NCBI GenBank assembly: GCA_014084085.1
Contig: NPFB01000042.1
Coordinates: forward strand, 77,319-112,897
Direction of reading: 5' to 3'
Source of the DNA: Hondaea fermentalgiana
Lineage: Eukaryota; Sar; Bigyra; Thraustochytrida; Thraustochytriidae
DNA: 35,579 nt
Of the stretch, positions 1 to 9,550 are shown one piece after another (positions within the stretch are counted from its first letter, which is position 1; every line of letters begins with the position of its first letter). A program made the position numbers and the translations under genes. The notes beneath the pieces are model-generated. The model saw nothing but the letters and a program-made list of their open reading frames with translations, was not told where the DNA came from and made no database searches.

Positions 1-516
1 GCGGGCGCGCGCGCGCGCGGCGGAGAGAGCGAGCGAGGGGAGACGCGCGAGACGCGCGCGGGAGAAGCGGCGAGGGATGCGCGGACGATGAGGATGATGA
101 TGATGACGGGATGACGGGCTGGCTGGGTGGCGGCCAGCGAGCAGGGCGCGCGGCGCGGCGAACGAAGCGCGAGGGGCGCGGAGAGCGAGCGCGAGAGAGC
201 AGGGAGACCGTGCGGATGTCTTGGCGTTGTTCGTGATCTTGATCGTGATCGTGATCGTGCTGCGGCTGTCGCTGGCTTGCTTGCTTGGCCTGAGGAGAAA
301 GTTGAACAACAACAACAACAACAAAAAGGAACAGCCATGACGAGGTCCGCGTGGTCTCGTCGCGTGCAGGGAACGGGTCAGGAATGGAATGGAATGGAAT
401 GGACTAGGATCGAAAGAAGAACATGGAGAGCGAGAACGAGGACTAACGAGGCTGCGTGCAAACCCGTTTCGAACCTACAGGAAGTAAAATCGTTCTTGCT
501 GTCAACTCATAGCAAA
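1..516. promoter_or_regulatory. Upstream/5' leader region of the P1 gene
   Basis: No gene is recognised here. The region is purine- and GC-rich, starts with a GC dinucleotide run (about 4-19), has a CAA trinucleotide run (about 305-323) and four tandem GGAAT units (381-402). An open frame from a GTG at 127 runs into the P1 gene, but its translation is low-complexity and Arg-rich and matches no stalk-protein N-terminus, so it is read as leader. Promoter and 5' UTR of the ribosomal protein gene are expected here, but no clear TATA box is seen. Confidence 0.4.
381..402 (+). repeat. (GGAAT)4 pentanucleotide microsatellite
   Basis: Four perfect GGAAT units in the leader of the P1 gene. The unit matches the core motif of satellite III-type DNA, but with four copies it is only a microsatellite. 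Confidence 0.8.
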
Positions 517-885
517 ATGTCTCTCGCTGAGCTTTCCCGTGAGGAGCACGACGAGGCGTGCTGCGTGTACGCCGCCCTCATCTTGCAAGATGCCGGCGCC
601 GAGATCACCGCTGACAAGATCAGCGAGCTCGTCTCCGCCAGCGGCAACGAGGTCGAGGCCTACTGGCCCTCGCTCTTCGCCGGCCTCCTCAGCAAGGTCG
701 ACGTCAACGAGCTCATCATGAACTCCACCAAGGTCGGTGGTGGCGGCGGCGGCGCTGGTGGCGCTGGCGGTGCCGCGGCTGGCGGCGAGGAGGCCGCAGA
801 AGAGGAGAAGGAGGAGGAAGAGGAAGAGGAGGTTGACGTCGGTGGCGGCGGCCTCTTCGGCGGCGATGACGAGGGTGGCTACTAA
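517..885 (+). CDS. RPLP1: 60S acidic ribosomal stalk protein P1
   Basis: Encodes 122 aa, a normal length for a stalk P1 protein. P1/P2 heterodimers bind P0 to form the flexible stalk of the large ribosomal subunit, which recruits and activates translational GTPases. The N-terminal helical dimerisation domain (about residues 1-70) is typical of P1: [12 protein letters not shown] and the YWPSLFA segment. A Gly/Ala hinge follows (about 73-92), then a Glu-rich acidic stretch (about 93-106). The last residues read [14 protein letters not shown] rather than the canonical acidic Met-Gly-Phe-Gly-Leu-Phe-Asp tail. The ATG at 517 is chosen because the family N-terminus starts there and it has A at -3. 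The gene converges on the MAP kinase gene. Confidence 0.93.
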   Translation: MSLAELSREEHDEACCVYAALILQDAGAEITADKISELVSASGNEVEAYWPSLFAGLLSKVDVNELIMNSTKVGGGGGGAGGAGGAAAGGEEAAEEEKEEEEEEEVDVGGGGLFGGDDEGGY

Positions 886-1518
886 GCATAACTTTGTCTT
901 CACTATAAAAATCCACATCCTTATCGACGGACCTGACTGTTTCTGTCCATTCTTGTGTGTCAGCGTTTCCCGGTCCCCTCTGGGTTCTCTGCCTTGTCTC
1001 TTTGGCTTGGGTTTCGAGCCGGTTGTCTTTCGTTTTGTTTGAAGTATCTATCACCACTACAAATTACTGGTAGGCTGGTAAACAGACAGACAGACCCAAG
1101 CTCGCTTGACTGCGAGGTCCTCACACATCTTCAAAGTAAGCTTTCGAAACTTGTCTAGCTAGAGAGAGTCGACACCAACTGGAACAGTTTGGCTTCTTCT
1201 CGCGTGTTTGGACTTCGCCCTCTCATCTTGGCGTTATGAACAAGGCGTGCTGCTGAATATACGTGCCGCAGCAGACCAGAGCGCGGCGTCCCAGCAACAG
1301 CGGAGAGCCGCATGGTACATCAACCACATGCTTTAGTGTACGTATACAAACACAGTCTTGTTTCTTTCCTTTTCTTTTTTACATTTTCAAACGGCCTAGT
1401 GGTGGCGGCGGTAGGGATTGTAGCAGCAGTTCAAGGCCTTACTGGCCCAACGCCTTCCAACCCCTCAGACAAGCTTGAAGAGTTGCTTCTATTCTTGCCA
1501 ACGCCAAGATTGAATCCC
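886..1518. other. Convergent intergenic region (two 3' ends)
   Basis: Lies between the stop of the P1 gene and the stop of the MAP kinase gene, which point towards each other. It should hold both 3' UTRs. A short CAGA repeat (about 1081-1095) and a T-rich tract (about 1358-1388, A-rich in the kinase mRNA sense) are visible. No convincing gene. Confidence 0.5.
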
Positions 1519-4299
1519 TCAAACACCGCCTTGCTGCAGTGGGTACGCCGCATCCGGATTGACCGCCTGCTGCGCAGCAATGAGACGTGGTGCATCCTCT
1601 GGGTGAAAGAGAAGGACCTCCTGCAAGATCTGGTCCTGGATCTCGCGCTTCCGAAGCTCGTCGTCAGCCTTATTATCATCAAAGATAAAGGGTTCCGGGC
1701 AGACGGGCTCGTCGTTCGGCTGGTAGAGCGTCGCCAAGTAAGGATGGGCCAAAGCGTCCTCGACAGAGATGCGCTTGTCCGGGTTGAACTGCAACATCTT
1801 GTCGAGGAGATCAAGGGACTTCTCAGAGGCTTTGGGAAACATCTTGGCGTACTTGCGCTTGGGGCGCAGCTGCTGGGAGCGCATAAAGCGCTTCGCGGTT
1901 TCGCTCCGGATAAAATGCATGTCAGACTCTGGCGGCGTGCCCAGAACGTCCGTCATGAGCTGCAGCTGCTCAATATAATCTCCGCCAGGAAAAAGCGGTT
2001 TGCGTGCAAGCAACTCTGCCAGGATGCACCCCACGGCCCACATGTCGATTGCCTTGGTGTACTCCCGGCAAGCAAGCATGATCTCCGGTGCGCGGTACCA
2101 ACGTGTAACCACATATTCCGTGAGTCCGAGATCATTGTCCTTCAGTCCACGCGCGAGACCCAAATCGCAAATCTTGAGGTCGCAGTTCGAGTTGAGCAAA
2201 AGATTCGATGGCTTGAGGTCACGGTGAATCACGTCCGCGGAATGAATGTACTTGAGGGCACGCAGAGTCTGGTACACAAAGTACTGAATGTGGTCGTCCG
2301 TAAGCGTCTGTTTGGAGTAAATTACACGATGCAGATCCGTCTCCATGAGCTCCGAGACAATGTAAATGTCGTCGTAGTCATAAGACTCGGGCGTCATGAG
2401 ATCCCGAATGTTGATGACATTTTCATGGTCAAAATGTCGCAAGAGCTTGACCTCGCGCAAAATGCGCTTCGCATCCACGAGATCTTCGAATGCATGCGGC
2501 ACCTTTTTAATGGCAACCTTGTCACCCGTCAGACGGTCGTGCGCGCTCACCACCATTCCAAAAGCGCCCGATCCTGCTGCCTTAATGTACGAGTATCGCG
2601 TGTCCACCTCGAACGGGGTCCCCATCGACACAAACTTGTGAGTAGGTCGAGGGCGCATTGCGCTTGCTTCCCCGGGGCTGGCAGCTTGCTGCTCCGTTGC
2701 TGCTGGTGCTGCTCCTGATTCAGGCGCAACCACTTCGGTCTTTACCACCTTGGCTTGGCTCTCCCCATTCTCGGTGTTCTCCAAATGGACATCGTCATCT
2801 GAGACGGCGTCGGGGACGGCACGTCCGGACGGATCATCGCTCTCGCTGCGTGAAAGGCTTGCCGATGCGTTCGCCGATTTCGCTGCTGTCGCCACGGGCT
2901 CCGAAGGAGCCTCCGACTTCTTGGGGGCCGCATCGCTTGTAGTGCTGTGAGTACTGCTCCCGCGCCGCCGAGAAGTGAAGCGTCTGAACAAATTTGATGC
3001 ACGTCCAAATCCAGAAGTCGAGCCAACTCCAGCATTTGCAGATCCGGTCGTTGGCCCGCTTGGCCGTGCCGCTTGCGACTGTCCTTGCGCTTGCGCTTGC
3101 GCCTGTGCCTGCGTCTGTGCCTGCGCCTGTGCCTGCGACTCTGCCTCTTGCATCGGAGGCATGCCGCACGAGGTTTTTTCTTCCTCTTCTTGAATTGAGC
3201 GGCCCCGGGAATCCGGGCCGCGCACGTTGTCGCTATCAACGGTCACGTTCTCCTCGTCGCTATTCTCGTCGCGTTTAAGAAGATACTCTGGGAGCTCCGA
3301 TTCGCCGATTCGAGCTGCGCTCGTACTGCCGCTCTCAATTTTTTTGGTTGATTCTGGACTTCCGTCTCTCACATCTTCGCGCGTCGACAATACAGACGGC
3401 GAGGAAGGAAAATCCTTGATGCCCACATTCCCCACCGAGCCAGAATTGGAAAGTGAGGCTGACTTTTCTTTGGCTTGAGCCTTGGGATTTTCATCAAAAG
3501 GGAGCGCCGCGTCTTTGACGACCGCGGCTGCTTGTTGCGCGGCGAGCGACGAAGACTCTGCAGTCAGGTGCGATTCAATCGGTTGCTGCAGCTTCTGCAC
3601 TTGCATATGTGAAGAAGATGAGGTGGACAAAGAAGAAGATGTAGACGACGTTGATGTTGACGGTAAGCTCATTGCAGAAGCATCCGACGGCATCGCCGAA
3701 GCGGCTGCCAGCTTCGTCGTAGCAGAAACAGAAGACATGCCGCGGTATTTGTGCACGCGTGCCAGCTCGATTGATTGTAGGAGGGCGTCGAGCCAATCCT
3801 GCTGTGTGCTTTGGAACTCTGCACTAATAACCAGCACCTGCCTGTTCGTGGCGAGTTCAAGGCTAAAGGCACGGAGCTGCGAGCGCTTTACAAATGTATT
3901 GCTTGTGATGACAATCTCTCCGCGGGGTTTGCTGTCGCGAGGGCTTCGATAATACCTGAGGACCGTATCCTCGAGGACAAAATATCGCCTTCGCCAGGTC
4001 CTTCCCGGCTTGACAGATCGCTTGGCAAGATAACCTTCGAGCTTGATTTGCGGTCTTGCCTCAGCCAGTACGCTTTGCCCCCCCTCTTGTTGTTCTTGTT
4101 GTTGTTGGTGGTGGTGGTTGTTGTGGTGCTCTTTTTGGTTCTGAGGTTCTTGTTGATGACGGCGATTCGAAACACCGTCAGCCTCGCGATCGTGCTCAGG
4201 CTCGCGACCAGCGACGCTGCTGCTGCTGCTGCTGCTGTTGCTGATGGTAGTCGCGTGTGAAGACGTGAACTCGGAGGACAAGACGGCCGCTGTCTCCAT
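1519..4299 (-). CDS. PH domain-containing MAP kinase (ERK-type, TEY)
   Basis: Encodes 926 aa. An N-terminal pleckstrin homology domain (about 85-183, starting KLEGYLAKR and ending near the invariant Trp of QDWLDAL) is followed by a roughly 380-residue low-complexity linker and a C-terminal MAP kinase domain (about 568-855). Kinase features: Gly loop GSGAFGMV, VAIKK lysine K598, HRDLKPSN with catalytic D694, DLG in place of the usual DFG (D712), TEY activation motif T727-E728-Y729, and an acidic common-docking site with D863/E864. It should phosphorylate Ser/Thr-Pro sites once a MAPK kinase phosphorylates TEY; the PH domain suggests phosphoinositide-dependent membrane recruitment. The linker holds poly-Ser and a Gln-Ala dipeptide repeat. 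The start is the ATG at 4299 (A at -3, G at +4); the open frame continues up to a GTG, which I rejected. Confidence 0.93.
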   Translation of the reverse strand: METAAVLSSEFTSSHATTISNSSSSSSSVAGREPEHDREADGVSNRRHQQEPQNQKEHHNNHHHQQQQEQQEGGQSVLAEARPQIKLEGYLAKRSVKPGRTWRRRYFVLEDTVLRYYRSPRDSKPRGEIVITSNTFVKRSQLRAFSLELATNRQVLVISAEFQSTQQDWLDALLQSIELARVHKYRGMSSVSATTKLAAASAMPSDASAMSLPSTSTSSTSSSLSTSSSSHMQVQKLQQPIESHLTAESSSLAAQQAAAVVKDAALPFDENPKAQAKEKSASLSNSGSVGNVGIKDFPSSPSVLSTREDVRDGSPESTKKIESGSTSAARIGESELPEYLLKRDENSDEENVTVDSDNVRGPDSRGRSIQEEEEKTSCGMPPMQEAESQAQAQAQTQAQAQAQAQGQSQAARPSGPTTGSANAGVGSTSGFGRASNLFRRFTSRRRGSSTHSTTSDAAPKKSEAPSEPVATAAKSANASASLSRSESDDPSGRAVPDAVSDDDVHLENTENGESQAKVVKTEVVAPESGAAPAATEQQAASPGEASAMRPRPTHKFVSMGTPFEVDTRYSYIKAAGSGAFGMVVSAHDRLTGDKVAIKKVPHAFEDLVDAKRILREVKLLRHFDHENVINIRDLMTPESYDYDDIYIVSELMETDLHRVIYSKQTLTDDHIQYFVYQTLRALKYIHSADVIHRDLKPSNLLLNSNCDLKICDLGLARGLKDNDLGLTEYVVTRWYRAPEIMLACREYTKAIDMWAVGCILAELLARKPLFPGGDYIEQLQLMTDVLGTPPESDMHFIRSETAKRFMRSQQLRPKRKYAKMFPKASEKSLDLLDKMLQFNPDKRISVEDALAHPYLATLYQPNDEPVCPEPFIFDDNKADDELRKREIQDQILQEVLLFHPEDAPRLIAAQQAVNPDAAYPLQQGGV
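3078..3146 (-). repeat. In-frame Gln-Ala dipeptide-coding repeat
   Basis: Imperfect six- and twelve-base units (GCCTGT/GCCTGC variants on the + strand) encode a run of about ten Gln-Ala pairs in the kinase linker, around residues 388-410. The period is a multiple of three, so length changes keep the frame. Confidence 0.75.
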
Positions 4300-5415
4300 C
4301 TTCAAACTTTCCCCCGCCTGGCCCGACCGCCGCCGCGCGGCGAGCCGGCCGGCCGGACGGACGGAAGATAGAAGAAGGTCGCGCGTGCGCGGAGTCACGC
4401 CCGCTCTACGCGTCGAGCTCTGCGCCGCGCTTTCGCCTGCACGCCCGTTGCCGCGCTCCCACGACGACGGAGTTCAAGTTCCTCGACCTGGAAATCTGGC
4501 CTCCCCAGGCCGATTGATGCCGCTGCCACTCGCCGGCTCCTGCAGTCCGGCGCGGCGCGGCGCCGAGACCTCGTGCGCGTAGCGCGGGCTCTCCCCTCTC
4601 CTGCCGCGCGCGCGCCCGCGCGTCGCGTCCTTGGCGTCGTTCGCTCGAGGTTCGTTCGGGACTGCAGCGGCGAATGAAAGCGGCTCTCGCTGCCTTCGCG
4701 TTTTCTTTCCACTTGGCGGCCGTGCCATTCCCGACTTGCCGCGCCGTCGCCGCAAGTGCAGCACGAGCCAAAGGTTCACTTGCGACCGCGGCGGGGAAAT
4801 GTATGTGCCAGCTGCCCGCTAGTGCGACTAACTAATGCAGGTTGGCGGGCAGGCAAATGCAGCGGTGTGGACCGCGAACGAGGGAGAGGCGCGAGGGAGA
4901 GGCAGGACGCGCCAGAGTCCCGAGCGACGACAGCTTCAGAATTGGCGCGGCAAAAAGAACGAGGAAAACGAACAAGTCCCTGCGGCCCACGCCGTCCCTG
5001 GCGAGGGAGCTTTTGGCCGACCCCAGCGAGCGAATCTTCCGCTTGGAAAAGGAGATTCTCGTACGTCGCTCAGGTTTCCCAAGCTCAAGGGACTTGGAGG
5101 GTCTTCCGTTGACGTGGAGCGGAGCTCGAGAAGCTCCGGCGACCCAAATTAACGTGATTCGTACGAGTTGTGGGCCTATAGGAGAGGGAATGCTGCTGAG
5201 ACTCCATCGCAATAGCGGTGCGGTACACACCGTATCAGCGCTGTGTACACACCCCCATTGATGAACATGATTCCCCCATCTTTCCTTTTTTTCTTTTTTT
5301 CTGGAGGGCGCGGCGACGCCGGCGCGGACGACCGCGAGATCTTTGCGGGCGAAGGCAGAGGAGCACATAGATCCTTGTCAACTTGACAGTCCGGAAGGGC
5401 CTTGGCGCCTCGACC
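4300..5415. promoter_or_regulatory. Divergent promoter region, MAP kinase (-) / NHL protein (+)
   Basis: The 1.1-kb space between the kinase start and the NHL start. GC-rich and repetitive around 4560-4630. It contains an intron-like segment at 4801-4840 followed by an open frame to 5261 (listed separately), and a long pyrimidine tract at about 5279-5301 followed by AG, which could be a 3' splice site in the leader of the NHL gene. Antisense frames here are arginine- and alanine-rich shadows. Confidence 0.45.
4801..4840 (+). other. Putative 40-nt spliceosomal intron
   Basis: Begins GTATGT and ends CTAACTAATGCAG, combining a consensus-like 5' splice site, branch-point motif and 3' splice site within 40 bases. 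Removing it joins AT at 4799-4800 to G at 4841, recreating an ATG that opens a 140-codon frame ending at 5261. The encoded product is Arg-rich at its N-terminus and matches nothing I recognise. It may be a leader intron of the NHL gene or belong to a small separate gene. The splice signals are seen directly; function is inference. Confidence 0.4.
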
Positions 5416-6033
5416 ATGTCCACGGAAGTGTCCCCAAAGCTTGCGGAGGAGAGGGCTCTGGACGCCAAGCTCGTGTCGCGCCTGCCGGATTTCCAGTTCC
5501 CCTTTGGCACCACGCCGCTCGAGGACGGGACTACTGTCGTTTCAGAAACTCGCCTGCACCGAATACGCGTCTTCCTCTGCGATGGCACTGATATTGGGCC
5601 TATCGGCGAACGTGGCAATGCTCCAGGACACTTTGAAGAACCGCGAGGCTCGTGTGCCCTGAATCGCTCGGAGATCGCAGTCGCAGACACTGGCAATGCC
5701 CGCGTACAGATTATTCGTGTCCATGACGGCAGACCGATTCGTACCGTAAGTGGCGGTAAGCTCGAACGTCCCTGGGATGTTGCTAGCAGCCCGGACGGTC
5801 GCCTCTTCGTGTGCGACATGGCCAAGAACACCATCATCGTCTTTTCGCAAAAAGGACAAATGCTGCAAGTCTTCAAGGGCAGTAGTTTTGATGGTCCATG
5901 CCGCGTCGAGTACCACCCGCATTCTAATAATCTTCATGTTGCGGACAAGTCATCCACGCGCGTCCACGAGGTCTCTCTCGCAGGGCACGTGCTACGCACG
6001 AGACCCCTCCACGACATTCAAAAACCCTGGTAA
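5416..6033 (+). CDS. NHL-repeat (beta-propeller) protein, short
   Basis: Encodes 205 aa, with ATG at 5416 in context CGACCATG. It contains about four NHL-type blades: HFEEPRGSCAL followed by VADTGNARVQII, then LERPWDVASS with VCDMAKNTIIVF, then FDGPCRVEYH with HVADKSSTRVHEV, then IQKPW at the extreme C-terminus. NHL repeats form beta-propellers that act as protein or RNA scaffolds, or as enzyme folds. No catalytic domain is attached. A closed propeller usually needs about six blades, and the protein ends exactly where another blade would begin, so it may be truncated or have an unrecognised downstream exon. The function is unknown. Confidence 0.75.
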   Translation: MSTEVSPKLAEERALDAKLVSRLPDFQFPFGTTPLEDGTTVVSETRLHRIRVFLCDGTDIGPIGERGNAPGHFEEPRGSCALNRSEIAVADTGNARVQIIRVHDGRPIRTVSGGKLERPWDVASSPDGRLFVCDMAKNTIIVFSQKGQMLQVFKGSSFDGPCRVEYHPHSNNLHVADKSSTRVHEVSLAGHVLRTRPLHDIQKPW

Positions 6034-7916
6034 AATTCCAGTCGTATCTGTTGACCGCACATTTTGTTTTTAATTTTGCTTTGTACATGCTCTCGCGAAG
6101 ATTCAGGGTTCAGCAATATCTTTCATTCTTGAATGTGTAGGCCTTAGAGCCCTAAAGTTCGAATCGAGGAAATCGTGCATTCATTCACATTGACAAGCGG
6201 AACGAAAACTTCCGTCTCAAATGGTTCAGTTATAGACACAGGGCTTGCGCATTTTCTCAAGATACTTTATACGCTCAAGTCATCGCGATCACAAGGCCAA
6301 GCAAACATGATATTATTCATGTGATCGTTTGTTCGTTCAAAATGTGTGAGACTTGCGCAAGCTCGCTTGGTCATCTAGTCTGATGACTTTTCAATTTTTA
6401 AAGTATCAAGACACGACGACCCAATCTGGCTTCATCCTTGACAAAGCCCTTAATTAGAAACAGCCTAACGAGAAATTGACTTCGGATCATTCAGTGCATC
6501 AAGCACCAACCAGGCGTCGTGTCGTGGCTGTACCGTCCCGTGCCGTCTCGTACTGTCTGCGATAGGAAAAATAGTATTGATAGATTTCATTGCGGTTTGT
6601 ACTCTCGCTACATGCTGTCTATCCCTCATTTCGAAGTGTGCGATCTCCTTTCATGCGAGTCTTCTCTCCCTTGTCTCAAGTTGTGCATGCGCCTCGCCTC
6701 ATCATCTACCACAGATTGAGGCCGGGTCAGGTGTCTTATCACAACCACTGTGTATTGACTCCTAGGGTGTGGGTATGAAGCAAGTTAGAAGACTACGCCC
6801 AACCACACGAAGTTAGTCTATAGATCTGTTGTAGGCTTCACTTGGTCGTGTCGTCCCCGCGCGACTGCGAGAGACTCACCAGCCCCAACATCATTTCTCT
6901 GCGAGAGTTTAGAGAGTCTGTGTCGTAATATACACTATGCATTGGGCGCTTGGGTCGAAGCATCTATTTGTCATCGGTCAAATATTTCATGGGCTAATTC
7001 GAAGCAAAGTGCCCGATCCCTTATCAGCAGCAGCAAGCCTCCATGGTATTCGGGCTCCGCACAGAGAAGGCTGCCATACAAAGCAAAAGATAGCCCATCA
7101 ATCGACCGAGAGAATTTGCGCGAGACCAACCTGTGCGTGGACTTTGGCTTTGGAAGCAATACGTCAATCATCGCCATCGACCACTGAGACAAGGACGAAA
7201 ACGTCGAGAGGAAGCCCGCGCCAGCTAGACTGCCCCAGTCAGTTTTCCAAAAATGGGTCTGGTCAAAGCCTTGTGGGCGCCGCGGGAAAAGGGATTCTTC
7301 TTCGGCAGCGGCGATAAAAAAGTTGCGAGGACACCAGATTTATAATTGGGTGCCTCGTCGACCAGTGATCAATGATTGGTTGGCTGGCTGACTGCCAGTC
7401 CTCGACTCGACCATCCAGCTAGCAGTTGGAGAGAGCAGCAAAAATGTAACCTTATCTTTATCAACTTTCTATCCTTCCTGACTCCTCGCTGATGAGGCGA
7501 TTCTGCGCGCCGTCGCTGCGACGTGAAGCTCCGCGTCGGCCACGCCTCGCTCCGTGCACATTCTTTCTGCTCTCTGTCGAGGCGGTGACCCTGCATCGGC
7601 ACACGAGATGGTGCAAGCTTGGAGAGAGACGTGAGCTTGCAAAGTCTTCCGGAGACTAGCTGACTGATCGGCTGGCCAATTGACGATCTAGCGAACGAGC
7701 GAGCAAGCTAGCTAGCTCGGGGGCACGCTAATCCGGGTGGTTTTTCAGTTCTGCGAGGCTTTGTTCTCACCTCGCGGGATTTTGACTACTACCCTACATC
7801 AAACTTGTTCATCGCGAAGACATCTTTCCCCGTGGACAAAGCTTTATCAACTTTGTTCATGGGGCTTCGTGAGAACGAACATTCTCATCCTCTCTCTCTG
7901 TGTGTCTCTCTCTCTT
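6034..7916. other. Long gene-free convergent region
   Basis: Lies between the 3' ends of the NHL gene and the large orphan gene. No frame here looks like a conserved protein; the longest (about 126 codons on +, 6937-7317) is unconvincing. The first 500 bases (about 6040-6520) are clearly AT-richer than the surroundings. A CT/GT-rich tract (about 7889-7918) abuts the orphan's stop codon. No tRNA cloverleaf was found. Confidence 0.5.
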
Positions 7917-9513
7917 TTACGCACTCGTGTCTTCTATTTGCGGATTGTGTGCTTGATACAAGTGCGCCAGAAGAAGACGCAGAGCGCGCATAAGTGGGAC
8001 GTTCTGCTCTTCTTCCTTCGCCTTGTCGTCTTGGTCACTTTGTGCTTGTTCTTGCGCTCGTCGACCGCGTTTTGCAGCAGCCTTTTTCTCCTCTTGCGCA
8101 ATAATTTGCGCATCGTCGTACAGGCGAATGGGTTCTTTAACCAATGCAGGAGCCAGCCAACAAAGTGCTACACCGATGGCAGCGTCGACATCAACGTCAA
8201 TGTCTGCGGCCGCGGTCGCATCCACTCCTACCTCTGCAAAGGGCGACGCCATAGCTCGTGCGAGCTGCAAATCCTCCTCAGGGATTGTACCGGCCATTTC
8301 CAGCGCCGAACAGAGCTTGCCCGGGCCCCCAATGCTTTGCAACAACGGAGAGTGGTCGCGAAGGATAGGCGCAAGCCTTGCTTTCTGTCTTTCCCAAGCA
8401 AAGAGCAAGATGAGATCCTTCTCTCCGAACTTGGACCACAAGGAGTCCGCTATGTTCTGTGCAGTCTTGGTCCCACTTTCGAGGCGCAATCGCACGATTT
8501 CTAAAAAGGAGGCCAAGGTTTTGGGGGTTGTGTCTTTCTTCGCCAATGGCTCGAGGCCAATGTCCTCGAACAGAGATCGCACGTCCAGTGTGGGTCTTGC
8601 AGAATAGTAAAGAAAAAGCGGGCACAGTGCATCCAAAGCGCAGTCCACGTCTACACCCGTCAAGGCGTTTCTAACGATGGTTTCGTAATGCTTGTCACGA
8701 AAGGTTTCTAGCGTCGCGGCAGGCTCGTCCGCAACTGCTGTCTGTCCTTCCTCGGCAATGGAGATCGCTGCAATGTCACGCACGCGCAAATCTACGGGAA
8801 GAGGAACAAGGCTTCCATCCACATCCCATGACTTGAGCTGCTTCACGCGGGAAACCCACTTTTCTGCCCCAAAACCTGTGCGAGGGCGCACCACTGCTGC
8901 CGGATGTGGTGGCACGCCAAGGCAGCAAATCCCCGGGACCCAATACTTGAGCGAGACGGGGCTCACGACAGCACTTGCCGCATCCTCATTGTCCAGATCA
9001 TTAATTTCCGCAAGCGTTGGTGCGAGCATTGAACCCCTCGCTTCTCGCAGAAAAGCAAGGTCTGGGACATCCATATCTGCGATATATGCGGGCACGGGAA
9101 TTCGTGAGACGAGCGCTTGAAAAGGATCTGCAGACTCTTTGAACTGCCAAAGCTTGTCTGTCTTCAGCGTTCCGAGCGGGGCTCCTTCTCGAAGCGGTAT
9201 TTCGCGTGAGACCTCGAGCGCCTCCACGATGCCCCGATTGGTCCACAACAGCTTCATTGGCTGATTGAGCGAATGGAAGAGTCCTCCCACGGGGGTGTCG
9301 CGCGGGGACCTGCCATTGCTGCTGGCAACAGACGATAAATTAGCCTGCGGTGTCAGAATTGAATCTTTAAAGACCCATAACTTGGAGCTCTCAAGGGTCT
9401 CGCGAGGCGGATGTGATTTTCCCTCGTGGGGTCGTTCAAGCGCTGGAATCCGCGTCGGACTCTTGTTTCGAGCATGATTTCCGTTCTGCTGTTGTTGTTG
9501 CTGTTGCTGTTGA

Positions 9514-9550
<37 letters not shown>

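Noticed and set aside
127..516. N-terminal extension of ribosomal protein P1
   Set aside because: It opens with GTG, is low complexity, and the P1 fold starts at the ATG at 517.
1312..2718. A 468-codon open frame on the + strand
   Set aside because: It lies antisense to the MAP kinase domain, which has all catalytic motifs; the frame is a GC-bias shadow.
6150..6175. tRNA-like GTTCGAATC T-loop motif
   Set aside because: The flanking bases do not pair into a T stem and no A box or acceptor stem is present.
7485..7520. CTGATGAG motif resembling a hammerhead ribozyme core or C box
   Set aside because: No matching GAAA core or paired stems, and no D box at a suitable distance.
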